Shown here in pieces: positions 42,736 through 50,322 of a stretch of DNA of 64,000 nt. The DNA lies in the NCBI RefSeq assembly GCF_026340675.1, contig NZ_JAPEOX010000004.1:255980-319979 (forward strand). Direction: 5' to 3'. The notes under the pieces are model-generated. The model was not told the origin of the DNA, searched no databases, and saw nothing but the letters and a program-made list of their open reading frames with translations. The position numbers were made by a program, and so were the translations under genes. The stretch comes from Streptomyces sp. NBC_01264. GTDB lineage: Bacteria; Actinomycetota; Actinomycetes; Streptomycetales; Streptomycetaceae. Each line of letters starts with the position of its first letter. Position 1 is the first letter of the stretch.

Positions 42736-43749
42736 TCAGGAGACCGCGATGCGCCCTCCCTCGATCGCGTCCATGACCTTGTTCAGCCGCTCCCAGCCGG
42801 TGATGCCCGAGAAGGTCTCCCCCTGGAAGGTGAAGGTGCGCGGGTTGTTGAAGTGCGCGTCCCACCCCGCGGAGGTTTCCTGGCTGATGAGGGCCTTGGC
42901 CTGCTCCAGGACCCCATCCGGGCGGGAGCGGGTGTAGTCGAACAGGTCCGTCAGCGGGCGGACTTCCACCGGTTCGCCGCCCGCGCCGACGATCAGCAGG
43001 GGCTCGCGCTGGTTCATGCCGTCGGTCATCCCGTCGAAGTCCGCACCCTGCCACGGGTCGCAGAGCGCCTCCACCTCAGCCCTCGAAGGACCGCCCGTCC
43101 AGGCGATGCTCAGGTAGTCGGCGTCGCTTCCGCGCCCGCAGCGGACGGAGAAAGTCTGACCCGGGAAGGTGCGACGAAGCTCCGTGCGCAGGTACTTGGC
43201 GACCTTGCGGGAGTCCCACTGCTCCTGGCGGTACGTCGGCTCGGGGACCGGCGTCAGGCGGAGTGCGAAGCCCACCCGGGCGGCCTCGACGATAATGACG
43301 CCGCTGCCGTGGACCGCGACGTCGCCACCCGTCGACTGCTCGGTGAGGCTGCGTACCTCGGCTGCCGTGACCTCGGTCTTCTGGACGTTCTTGGTGCTCC
43401 AGGTTCCCCGGCCCGGGTGGGTCCCCTCGACCGTGTACCGGGCGGCCATCGTGTGAGCCGGGGTCAGCGCTTCCCACTCCTCGGCGGGCGAGAAGCGGAA
43501 GGCGCGTCCCGTCTCGCTGACGGTCAGGACGCCGTCTTCGAGAACGGCGATGCCCTCGATGTCGGTGAGCATCAGCCCCGCCAGCAGCTCGGACGTCGAA
43601 CCCGCCAGGGTGCCGTCGGGCAGGGTGATCTGCTCGAGGATCTCCCACGTGTCCGACTCGTGACTGCCCTTGCTCTCCAGGGTGTACCGCGCGGCGCGGC
43701 CCGGGATGGAGACGTGGCCGTCGGTGTCGAGCGTGATGAGGGCGTGCAC
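42736..43749 (-). CDS. LPD29-domain protein (long form)
   Basis: 337 residues; GTG start behind GGAGG. The LPD29-like domain is near 185-245: RKVAKYLRTELRRTFPGQTF, SVRCGRGSDADYLSIAWTGG, PSRAEVEALCDP. The N-terminal half is an unrecognised beta-rich region; the C-terminal part ends in a helical FSGITGWERLNKVMDAIEGG. Single gene on the left side of the divergent promoter hub. Confidence 0.75.
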   Translation of the reverse strand: MHALITLDTDGHVSIPGRAARYTLESKGSHESDTWEILEQITLPDGTLAGSTSELLAGLMLTDIEGIAVLEDGVLTVSETGRAFRFSPAEEWEALTPAHTMAARYTVEGTHPGRGTWSTKNVQKTEVTAAEVRSLTEQSTGGDVAVHGSGVIIVEAARVGFALRLTPVPEPTYRQEQWDSRKVAKYLRTELRRTFPGQTFSVRCGRGSDADYLSIAWTGGPSRAEVEALCDPWQGADFDGMTDGMNQREPLLIVGAGGEPVEVRPLTDLFDYTRSRPDGVLEQAKALISQETSAGWDAHFNNPRTFTFQGETFSGITGWERLNKVMDAIEGGRIAVS

Positions 43750-43784
43750 AGGAGTCCTCCGGTGGATCGGTTCGCAGTGGCGCG

Positions 43785-43805
43785 AGAGGCGCTTGCCCCG
43801 CCTCT
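43785..43805 (-). promoter_or_regulatory. Conserved leader stem-loop with GGGCAAG loop
   Basis: Minus strand AGAGGCG-GGGCAAG-CGCCTCT: a perfect 7-bp stem, different in sequence from GGGCG/CGCCC. CACTGCGAACC follows about 4 nt later. Confidence 0.7.
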
Positions 43806-43813
43806 CATTCACT

Positions 43814-43854
43814 AAATTACTCGACCCGGGGCGCGCTGTCAAGTTTTACGCGTC
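43814..43854 (-). promoter_or_regulatory. Shared-family promoter, copy 16 (left arm of hub)
   Basis: Minus strand: GACGCGTAAAAC box, -35 TTGACA (43837-43842), 17-bp spacer, -10 TAATTT (43814-43819), AGTGA. Confidence 0.95.
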
Positions 43855-43863
43855 AGGTATTGT

Positions 43864-43908
43864 GGCGCGTAAAACTTGACGCAACGGCGAAGGCTGGGTA
43901 AATTAGTG
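43864..43908 (+). promoter_or_regulatory. Shared-family promoter, copy 17 (right arm of hub)
   Basis: GGCGCGTAAAAC box, -35 TTGACG (43876-43881), 17-bp spacer, -10 TAAATT (43899-43904), AGTGA. The two boxes of the hub face each other 9-10 bp apart, so one bound activator or RNA polymerase pair could affect both. Confidence 0.95.
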
Positions 43909-43916
43909 ACGCGGCT

Positions 43917-43950
43917 GACGGTGCAAGCGTCCCGCCCACCTCTGCGAACC
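43917..43950 (+). promoter_or_regulatory. Conserved leader stem-loop with GTGCAAG loop and TGCGAACC
   Basis: GACG-GTGCAAG-CGTC (43917-43931), then TGCGAACC at 43943-43950. The stem differs from the other copies at paired positions. Confidence 0.68.
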
Positions 43951-43967
43951 CACCCCTGGAGCAACCC

Positions 43968-44489
43968 GTGGCCCCCGACCCCGTCCGTCCCAGCGTCATC
44001 GCGACCACCGCCGAACTCATGCGCCAGCACGGCTGGGAGATCTCCCAGCAGGAGGGGGCGGGCGAACTGCGCCTGGAAGGTGCTCGCCGGGGCGGCGCGG
44101 CCGTAATGGTCACGGCCAAGCACTCCGACACCAAGGGGTGGCGGGTCCGGTACTACGTGATCGGCGCCCAGAGCGACGGCTGGACCCAGTGGGCGCGCGT
44201 ACACGGCAGGGCGCTGGAGCCGTTCATCGCGACGGAGACCCTCGACAGCGCTGACGTGCGGCGCTGGCTCGGCACCAGCTCCAATTGCCGCTGCCGCAAG
44301 GTGCACGAGGCCACGCAGTGGCGGGCCTTGCGGCGTCTGGCCGGAACCCGGCTCAACCGCCTCGCCACACGTGGTGCGGAGGAGGAGAAGCGCGTCTACC
44401 GCTGCCCGAACGACGCCCGCCGCTGGCACATGACGTCCCGTACGGACGCCCGCCCGGCCGAATGGACCGGCAGCCCCCTTTCCCTCTGA
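43968..44489 (+). CDS. Unknown 173-residue protein with Cys/His cluster
   Basis: GTG start. The N-terminal half is alpha/beta (SVIATTAELMRQHGWEISQQ, AVMVTAKHSDTKGWRVRYYV). The C-terminal half has NCRCRKVHEATQWRALRRLA and VYRCPNDARRWH, a probable metal-binding, basic region suited to nucleic-acid binding. First gene of the plus-strand array. Confidence 0.72.
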   Translation: MAPDPVRPSVIATTAELMRQHGWEISQQEGAGELRLEGARRGGAAVMVTAKHSDTKGWRVRYYVIGAQSDGWTQWARVHGRALEPFIATETLDSADVRRWLGTSSNCRCRKVHEATQWRALRRLAGTRLNRLATRGAEEEKRVYRCPNDARRWHMTSRTDARPAEWTGSPLSL

Positions 44490-44510
44490 ACCCCTCTGAG
44501 AGGACACCCC

Positions 44511-45026
44511 ATGCGCGTAACCGTCTGGCACAACATGGACCGCGACAACTTCTCCGGCTATCAGCCGGCGCACCCCATGCTCCGGGTCTACTCGTACACC
44601 GTGCACGGAACCGACCCCGAGTCCGAGCTCTGGCGTGCCGTCGAGCTGTTCAACGCGGACCTCGACTGGCTCACCGGTGACGATCGCCGGGTCGCCTCGG
44701 CGTACCGCTTCCGCGGACTGCGCTCCTTCTCCCGCGGCGACGGCTTCAGCGTGCTGCCGTCCGGCGCCCAGGCCGAGGAGTTCCGGATCAGCAACGGATA
44801 CGAGCTGCTCGCACACGACGGCCCGTTCCCGGAACTCGCGCTGCAGGGCGGACGGGTTTCCCGCCCCCTCGGCAGCCTCCTCACCTACCTGCTCCCCGCC
44901 CGCGACGACCTCGTCCGCACCGGACTCTTCGAGTTCGGCGTCAACGGTCCTGCCACCGCGCGGCAGGCCGTAGCCGTCCACCACGGAGTGCCCGCTGAGG
45001 ACGTCGCGGTCACCAACTGCTGGTAG
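44511..45026 (+). CDS. Unknown 171-residue protein
   Basis: ATG behind GAGAGGA. Contains MLRVYSYTVHGTDPESELWR, AVELFNADLDWLTGDDRRVA, SAYRFRGLRSFSRGDGFSVL and LLTYLLPARDDLVRTGLFEF. No family recognised. 21 bp after the preceding gene, so co-transcribed. Confidence 0.72.
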   Translation: MRVTVWHNMDRDNFSGYQPAHPMLRVYSYTVHGTDPESELWRAVELFNADLDWLTGDDRRVASAYRFRGLRSFSRGDGFSVLPSGAQAEEFRISNGYELLAHDGPFPELALQGGRVSRPLGSLLTYLLPARDDLVRTGLFEFGVNGPATARQAVAVHHGVPAEDVAVTNCW

Positions 45027-45090
45027 CACCGCGGCCCGGCCGTCTCCACGGTCGTGGCGTGGTGTCCCCCCGCCATGCACGCGCAACCAG

Positions 45091-45211
45091 GTGTCACGCC
45101 GGGTGTCACGCTCACTGTCACGCCGGGTGTCACGCTCTGCCGAGAATGCCGCCTGAGCTGGGGAAACGCCCGCAAATCAGCCGCGCTGGCTCCGAGCGTG
45201 ACAGCGTGACA
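45091..45211. repeat. GTGTCACGC iterons, locus 2
   Basis: Four direct copies start at 45091, 45103, 45115 (first base changed) and 45127, exactly 12 bp apart. Two inverted copies GCGTGACA at 45196 and 45204 follow, with GGGGAAACGCC between. The same order and flank motif occur at 31.36-31.48 kb, 13.7 kb away. Confidence 0.8.
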
Positions 45212-45381
45212 GAGCACCGCATCCACTCCTCGGCCAAGGCGCGCGATGAGGAGCCGCCCTGCGTCTCAATCACCCGGCATCACCGACGGAGTGCCGGCGG
45301 CGGCTCCAGCCCGGCCTGGAACCCGCAGGTCCCCACCGTCAGGAATCCGAACCACCCGCTGTTCCCGATGAGGAGTTCCCA

Positions 45382-45720
45382 GTGCACGAGGTACCCACCC
45401 GAGCGGAAGCCGCAGAGGCCCGCGCCGAGGCCGCGCTGAGCGTGGCGGCCGCGCTTCCCAGTCGCGTGCGGGAAGCGCTGACGCTCCATACGTCACGGTC
45501 GGCGGATGTGGTGCAGGTGCTGTTCCGCTACGACCCCCGTAGGCGCGGATTCGGTCCGCGCGCAGGATGTGCGACCGCGGACACCATCTTCACGCGGGAC
45601 CTGCCCGAGCTCGACGCCGACCTCGACGTGCTGAGCGTGCACTACCGGCCCCTCCTCGGAGAGTTCATCCGGGTCGACCTCGACGCGGGCACCGCAGTCT
45701 TCTACGCCGGCGGGCAGTAG
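45382..45720 (+). CDS. Unknown 112-residue protein
   Basis: GTG start 6 nt after GAGGAG. Contains EAAEARAEAALSVAAALPSR, VREALTLHTSRSADVVQVLF, DADLDVLSVHYRPLLGEFIR and DLDAGTAVFYAGGQ. It lies just after the iterons. Not recognised. Confidence 0.7.
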   Translation: MHEVPTRAEAAEARAEAALSVAAALPSRVREALTLHTSRSADVVQVLFRYDPRRRGFGPRAGCATADTIFTRDLPELDADLDVLSVHYRPLLGEFIRVDLDAGTAVFYAGGQ

Positions 45721-45789
45721 GCCATGTCCCTCCGGCGGGCGACACCTCGGTCAAGGCGGTTGGCCACCGTGTACTGCCCTCGAATTCGC

Positions 45790-45835
45790 GACGCGTAAAA
45801 CTTGACTCGCGAGGGGCGGGGGGAGTAATTTAGTG
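45790..45835 (+). promoter_or_regulatory. Shared-family promoter, copy 18
   Basis: GACGCGTAAAAC box, -35 TTGACT (45802-45807), 18-bp spacer, -10 TAATTT (45826-45831), AGTGA. Confidence 0.94.
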
Positions 45836-45839
45836 AATG

Positions 45840-45873
45840 CCCGGGGGTGGTGGATGCAAGCACCACCCCCGGG
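45840..45873 (+). promoter_or_regulatory. Leader stem-loop with GATGCAAG loop
   Basis: A perfect 13-bp stem (CCCGGGGGTGGTG / CACCACCCCCGGG) around GATGCAAG. This is the longest stem of the leader family, with almost no sequence in common with the others outside the loop. Confidence 0.72.
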
Positions 45874-45904
45874 TGCCGCGACCGCCCACAGAAGGAACAC
45901 CCCG

Positions 45905-46603
45905 ATGCCTAAGACCGCAGCCACCCCCAGCGCCGACGCGAAGGCCACCAAGGCACGCGTACGCCGGGGAGACCTCGTGATCGTCGAGAAGCGCACGCCG
46001 TACACCGTGGGCAACCCGGGCGCGAACCTGCGCACCGAGGACGTCACGCAGTACAGCGTCATGATGATCACGAACCTCACCCGCGCCGGCGAGATCAAGA
46101 TGGTCCGCGACGTCGCGTGGAGCGACAACGGCGCACCCCAGAAGCTCGACGGCATGCTCTACGCCACGGGAAACCGCTGGACCATCCCCCAGAGCGGGAT
46201 CAACGTCGACGGCGCAATCGGAGCGGCCCGCGCGCACACCTACCCCAACAGCACCACCCCCCGCGCCTTCCCATCTCTGGACGCCGTGAAAGCGGCGCTG
46301 CGCCCGCACCGCACCCTGGCCGACGGGACGGAGAACATCACCCGCGAGGACGTCGCCGAGGGGGTACGCCAGGCCCTGGCGTGGCTCCCGGTGAAGGGCC
46401 TGTGGCACAACGCCGAGGAACAGCCCGCGTCCGCGGTCCTGGCCGCGGAGTTCCAGCGCGCCAGGCGCGTCATGCGCAAGCTGCTCAAGGAAGGCGGCCG
46501 CTACCAGGTGGAGACCCAGTCCGTGGAGTACTACGGGAAGGTCAAGAAGCTCCTGGCGGCCGCGCGGCAGTTCGAGGCGGAAGACGCGGCGCAGACGACC
46601 TGA
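45905..46603 (+). CDS. Unknown 232-residue protein
   Basis: ATG behind AGAAGGAA. Beta-rich N-terminal part (GDLVIVEKRTPYTVGNPG, QYSVMMITNLTRAGEIKMVR), GNRWTIPQSGINVDGAIG, then a helical C-terminus (AEFQRARRVMRKLLKEGG, YYGKVKKLLAAARQFEAED). No family recognised. First gene of its unit. Confidence 0.75.
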   Translation: MPKTAATPSADAKATKARVRRGDLVIVEKRTPYTVGNPGANLRTEDVTQYSVMMITNLTRAGEIKMVRDVAWSDNGAPQKLDGMLYATGNRWTIPQSGINVDGAIGAARAHTYPNSTTPRAFPSLDAVKAALRPHRTLADGTENITREDVAEGVRQALAWLPVKGLWHNAEEQPASAVLAAEFQRARRVMRKLLKEGGRYQVETQSVEYYGKVKKLLAAARQFEAEDAAQTT

Positions 46604-46745
46604 CCGCGTCCGGCAGGCCCGTGCACCAGGCCTGCCACCGCCCGCCAGATGGCGCGAAATCCAGACATGCATCTCGGGGGCAGACCCCGGCGCCCGGCGC
46701 GGGCACGCGACGCCAGGGCCTGCCCGCCCCACCCAGGAGGACACC

Positions 46746-47588
46746 TTGAGCAACCAGGCCGACGACAACGGCACCGACGTCGAGATCTACCCGCGGTACG
46801 GAGGACCGACCGTCTACGCGGTCTCCCGCACCGCCGCACCCGCCCGCCTGCTCGACCTGCTGGACGCCCACGGCTTCACCCGGCACGGCGAGGCCATCTA
46901 CACCTGGCACCAGCTCCCCGAGGACTTGAGCGCGACCGAGGTCTCCCGGACTTGCCAGAACGCCCACCAGGCGCTGGTCGCCGCCGGGTTCAACGCGCAG
47001 CTCGACGACCGGCTCCTGCCGCGGCACGCCACACCCCGCCGCGCCGTCCAGGCGTCGCAGGAGGCGACGCCCACAGAGCACTTCGACCACTCGCGCCCGG
47101 TGCCCTCGCTCGAGGTCCACGGCCGGCTCGGCTCCCGCGAGGCCCGGTTCACCCTCCACCCGACCATCTCGCACCACGCCCCGGACGGGCGGCCGACTCC
47201 CGGGATCCTGGTGGACGTCTCCACCCGCTTCCGGATCCCCCTGGTGTTCACCGTGACGTTCTGGCGCAGCGAGGACGGCTCTTGGGAAGCTCTCCCGGTG
47301 CGCTGCAGGCAGGACGGGTGCCTTGCGTCAGTCCGGGCGGTCATGCCCCACGTCGCCGCAGCCGCGGCGAAGATCATCGAGGGCCGCAACGACGAGCTGC
47401 GCCCGCTCCTGCGCGTCGCCCAGGAGCGCGAGGCGGCACACGCGCTGGCCGCCGTGCACCGCGCCCGCCAGGAGGTGGCGGAGGCAAGCTGCCGTGCTCG
47501 CCATGAGGAGGCCCTGTTCGAGCAGGTCGGCATTTCCGAGGCCCGCGCCACGACGGTGATGGCCGCGCTTCAGAGCCACCGTCGCTGA
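46746..47588 (+). CDS. Unknown 280-residue protein
   Basis: TTG start behind AGGAGG. Contains ARLLDLLDAHGFTRHGEAIY, a CRQDGC motif near 187, and a helical C-terminus (ALAAVHRARQEVAEASCRAR) probably forming a coiled coil. Second gene of the unit behind the 45.8-kb promoter. Not recognised. Confidence 0.74.
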   Translation: MSNQADDNGTDVEIYPRYGGPTVYAVSRTAAPARLLDLLDAHGFTRHGEAIYTWHQLPEDLSATEVSRTCQNAHQALVAAGFNAQLDDRLLPRHATPRRAVQASQEATPTEHFDHSRPVPSLEVHGRLGSREARFTLHPTISHHAPDGRPTPGILVDVSTRFRIPLVFTVTFWRSEDGSWEALPVRCRQDGCLASVRAVMPHVAAAAAKIIEGRNDELRPLLRVAQEREAAHALAAVHRARQEVAEASCRARHEEALFEQVGISEARATTVMAALQSHRR

Positions 47589-47705
47589 ACGGGTCGCCTG
47601 CGGGTCGGGAGGCCGGCGCCCCACCGGTGACGGGCAACCGCCCCTGTGCGACCGGTCGCACCCTGCGGTCGTCGGCGCCGGGACCGTCCTGGCGCCGCCC
47701 CGAAA

Positions 47706-48062
47706 TCAGATCGCGTCGAGACCTTCGTGGGCCCTAATGAGGTTGGCGAGGGTGATGGTGTCGTGGCGGTACGGGGATTCGTGCTTGGTCCAAACACCGC
47801 GGCTTCGCAGGAAGTCGGTTGCTCGCGTGGTCCGCTGGTGCTCCTCCCACTCCTGCGGGGTGTAGAAGCGGGCGCGAGATCCACTGCCAGTCCGGTCCTC
47901 CAGGCTGAAGCGTTCGGTGGGGAGCCGGCGGTGATCCGCGGACTCCAGGTACACGTAGTCCCGTCCGACCCGGGCTACGCGCGCCAGGAGGGTCTCGGGC
48001 CTGCCGGCCCGGGAATCGTGTACGACCAGTTCGGCGTCGACGGAGAGCTTGATCTTGGACAC
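47706..48062 (-). CDS. Unknown 118-residue protein
   Basis: GTG start at 48060-48062. Contains IKLSVDAELVVHDSRAGRPE, RVGRDYVYLESADHRRLPTE and ARFYTPQEWEEHQRTTRATD: an SH3-like beta part and a helical tail. Third gene behind the 48.66-kb promoter, on the minus strand within the plus-strand array. Confidence 0.7.
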   Translation of the reverse strand: MSKIKLSVDAELVVHDSRAGRPETLLARVARVGRDYVYLESADHRRLPTERFSLEDRTGSGSRARFYTPQEWEEHQRTTRATDFLRSRGVWTKHESPYRHDTITLANLIRAHEGLDAI

Positions 48063-48104
48063 GGGGCTGATCTCCTCGGCAGAGCGGGAAGGGCGTACGG
48101 GAAC

Positions 48105-48269
48105 TCAGGGGCGGACGGAGTCGAGATACGCGGTGCGCAGGTTCTGGAGGGCGCGGTGTGCGCCGGAGGGGTCCTCCCAGGTGAGGGTTCCCCAGACCTT
48201 TTCCAGGAGGGCTGCGAGGTCGTCCCGGCCGAGTTCGACGGTGACGGTGGGGGAGTCGGGGTTGCTCAA
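48105..48269 (-). CDS. Unknown 54-residue protein
   Basis: TTG start at 48267-48269 with GGAAC upstream; a longer version from 48335 is possible but its N-terminus (TTVGCCGHSTPP) looks non-coding. Contains TVTVELGRDDLAALLEKVWG and GAHRALQNLRTAYLDS. Not recognised. Confidence 0.6.
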   Translation of the reverse strand: MSNPDSPTVTVELGRDDLAALLEKVWGTLTWEDPSGAHRALQNLRTAYLDSVRP

Positions 48270-48345
48270 GGTCAGTTCCGTTCTGGAGGGCTGGGACGGT
48301 GGGGTGCTGTGTCCGCAGCACCCCACCGTCGTCACTGCGAAGGGC

Positions 48346-48594
48346 TCAGAGCCAGCTCGGCGCCGGGCTGGCGAACGCCTCGATGCCGGGGGTGCAGCCG
48401 TATGCGTGCGGCGCGAGGTCGGTCAGCGCGTTCAGCTCGCCGTAGGCGTCGCACACCACGCACATCCCACCCTGCCGGTCGCCGTCGATGTAGAGGTCGA
48501 CCACCTGCACACGGTGCGGGCGGGTGTCGGAGGTCTTCACCGTGGAGACGATCAGGCGGTCGGTACCGAAGAGGGGGGTGGAAGTCGCCTGCAT
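48346..48594 (-). CDS. Unknown 82-residue protein with CVVC motif
   Basis: ATG at 48592-48594. Contains DRLIVSTVKTSDTRPHRVQV, VDLYIDGDRQGGMCVVCDAY and YGCTPGIEAFASPAPSW. First gene behind the promoter at 48652-48680. Confidence 0.68.
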   Translation of the reverse strand: MQATSTPLFGTDRLIVSTVKTSDTRPHRVQVVDLYIDGDRQGGMCVVCDAYGELNALTDLAPHAYGCTPGIEAFASPAPSWL

Positions 48595-48624
48595 GATCTG
48601 TTCTCGCTTTCGGCGTAGGGGAGT

Positions 48625-48642
48625 TCGGGGTTGCTCCCCCGA
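48625..48642 (-). promoter_or_regulatory. Conserved leader stem-loop with GAGCAA loop
   Basis: Minus strand TCGGGG-GAGCAA-CCCCGA: a perfect 6-bp stem with a sequence different from GGGCG/CGCCC. Confidence 0.66.
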
Positions 48643-48651
48643 CTGATCACT

Positions 48652-48692
48652 AATTTACCCGCATCGGGTTGGCGTGTCAAGTTATACGCGCC
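48652..48692 (-). promoter_or_regulatory. Shared-family promoter, copy 19
   Basis: Minus strand: GGCGCGTATAAC box, -35 TTGACA (48675-48680), 17-bp spacer, -10 TAAATT (48652-48657), AGTGA. Confidence 0.93.
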
Positions 48693-48790
48693 ATGAGATT
48701 CGGGTCCTCGCGCAACCCCCGAGTCGCCCGTGGATCCGGAGGTGGTCCGTGCGGCCGCCCAACCCGGGCGGTGGACGAGCCGCACCCTGT

Positions 48791-48835
48791 GGCGCGTGAA
48801 ACTTGACGCGCTGCCCCATATTGGGTAAATTAGTG
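48791..48835 (+). promoter_or_regulatory. Shared-family promoter, copy 20
   Basis: GGCGCGTGAAAC box, -35 TTGACG (48803-48808), 17-bp spacer, -10 TAAATT (48826-48831), AGTGA. Divergent from copy 19, 110 bp away. Confidence 0.92.
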
Positions 48836-48870
48836 AACACGACAGCCGGCGACAACAGAAGGAGCCCGTG

Positions 48871-49434
48871 ATGGCCCAGCGCAGCGACAACACCCGCACC
48901 GCCCCGAAGGTGCTACCGCTGCGCTTTGTGGACGGGGATCGTGCGCGGTCACAGCACGGCCTCACTTGGCACCGGGGCTTGAGGACGGCAGGTGTCTGGG
49001 AGAGGTTCCCCCTCGCCCCGGAAGCCGGCGCTCTGACCGATGGCCAGCTGCGTACGGCCCTGTCGGGCCAGGATGGCTGGCTGTTCATCCCGGACCTGCC
49101 GACGATGAACGCACCACTGCCCGGGGTGGCCTGCGCCACGGCGGAGCAGATCCAGCGCCTGGAGCTGCGACCGGCAACCGGGGCGGCAATGTACGCCTTC
49201 GGCCTCGGCCAGGTGCAGGCGTTCCTTGGGAACGAGCAGGGCACCCGCCGTGAGGTCCCTCTCCCTGCCGGTCTCCGCCTGGCGGACATGCGGGCAACCC
49301 TGGCAGGCGTCCGCACTCGGCGCCCCAGCGCCGGAGTCACCTACCACCGGGCCGGTGGTCGCGCCTACGTCCGGTACGCGGTCGGCAGCACGCTGCACAC
49401 CCACATCTACCTCCTCACCTGCGCGCCGGAGTAA
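48871..49434 (+). CDS. Unknown 187-residue protein
   Basis: ATG (or the GTG directly before it) follows AAGGAG. Contains LPLRFVDGDRARSQHGLTWH, SGQDGWLFIPDLPTMNAPLP, ELRPATGAAMYAFGLGQVQA, FLGNEQGTRREVPLP and a C-terminal AYVRYAVGSTLHTHIYLLTC. Not recognised. Confidence 0.72.
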   Translation: MAQRSDNTRTAPKVLPLRFVDGDRARSQHGLTWHRGLRTAGVWERFPLAPEAGALTDGQLRTALSGQDGWLFIPDLPTMNAPLPGVACATAEQIQRLELRPATGAAMYAFGLGQVQAFLGNEQGTRREVPLPAGLRLADMRATLAGVRTRRPSAGVTYHRAGGRAYVRYAVGSTLHTHIYLLTCAPE

Positions 49435-49453
49435 TCGGGCGGATTCGCAGGTT

Positions 49454-49498
49454 GACGCGTATAGCTTGACACGTCTCCCCTGAGCGGGTAATTTAGTG
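49454..49498 (+). promoter_or_regulatory. Shared-family promoter, copy 21
   Basis: GACGCGTATAGC box, -35 TTGACA (49466-49471), 17-bp spacer, -10 TAATTT (49489-49494), AGTGA. Confidence 0.93.
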
Positions 49499-49552
49499 AG
49501 TGCGGCGACGGATGATGGCGCCGGTCAACCTCATCGAAAGGCTAGGTCGCAG

Positions 49553-49849
49553 GTGGTCATCAACGACCAGGACGCGTTCATCAAGGACCTGATGATGGGG
49601 GACCTCTTCCGCTTCCCTGGCGACACCGCGGGCGCCGTCTATGGCCCTGTGCGCCGCGCTGAGAGTGACTACATGCTGCACGGGACCCGCGTTGACTTCG
49701 GCGGCGGCGACCACATGGACCGGCACGCCTTCACCAAGGTCGAGATCACCCGCCGGGCCCCCAAGTGCCCGTGCGGTCGATTCTTCGAGCTGTGCGAAAG
49801 CGAGTGCGAGTGGCCCGACTCGCTTGAGGAGTTGTACGCGAACTACTGA
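49553..49849 (+). CDS. Unknown 98-residue protein with Cys cluster
   Basis: GTG start with GAAAGG upstream. Contains AFIKDLMMGDLFRFPGDTAG and a C-terminal CPCGRFFELCESECEW, probably a zinc site. No family recognised. Confidence 0.7.
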   Translation: MVINDQDAFIKDLMMGDLFRFPGDTAGAVYGPVRRAESDYMLHGTRVDFGGGDHMDRHAFTKVEITRRAPKCPCGRFFELCESECEWPDSLEELYANY

Positions 49850-49927
49850 GCCCGGGCCAGCCGTCGGCTGACCCGCCCTGGCCCCGGCATGCCCGGCCCG
49901 GGCGCCCGTTCGAGAGAGGAGGATGCA

Positions 49928-50104
49928 GTGGCTGAAGAAGACGAGTACGTGACATTGACCGTTGTGGTCAGGAGGGATGGGACGGAGGGGGATCCCTGCG
50001 ATGTGCTGCTCGGCGATCACGCGGATGTGCTGTTCGTCGGACACCGGGACGGGGTCTCGCTCCACGCGATGGCGCTCGGTGCCGATCCGGGCAGCTGGGT
50101 CTGA
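49928..50104 (+). CDS. Unknown 58-residue acidic protein
   Basis: GTG start 5 nt after AGGAGG. Contains EEDEYVTLTVVVRRDGTEGD, PCDVLLGDHADVLFVGHRDG. Beta-rich. Second gene behind the 49.47-kb promoter. Confidence 0.62.
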   Translation: MAEEDEYVTLTVVVRRDGTEGDPCDVLLGDHADVLFVGHRDGVSLHAMALGADPGSWV

Positions 50105-50244
50105 GGTGCGCCCTGCCGTTGGTCCGCGCTGCATCCTGGCCGTCGGCTGTTCCGCTCGCTCGGCCTGAGCGTCGGTCCGCGGTAGCCGCTTCGACTTCCG
50201 GCCGGCTGCCGCTCATTGAGCTATCGCGCGAGGTGCTGGAGCGT

Positions 50245-50287
50245 GGCGTATAACTTGACGCCAACTCCTCGTGTGGGTAATTTAGTG
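50245..50287 (+). promoter_or_regulatory. Shared-family promoter, copy 22
   Basis: GGCGTATAAC box, -35 TTGACG (50255-50260), 17-bp spacer, -10 TAATTT (50278-50283), AGTGA. Confidence 0.93.
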
Positions 50288-50322
50288 AAAGCGAGAGTCG
50301 AGCATCGAGATGAGGAGATCAG

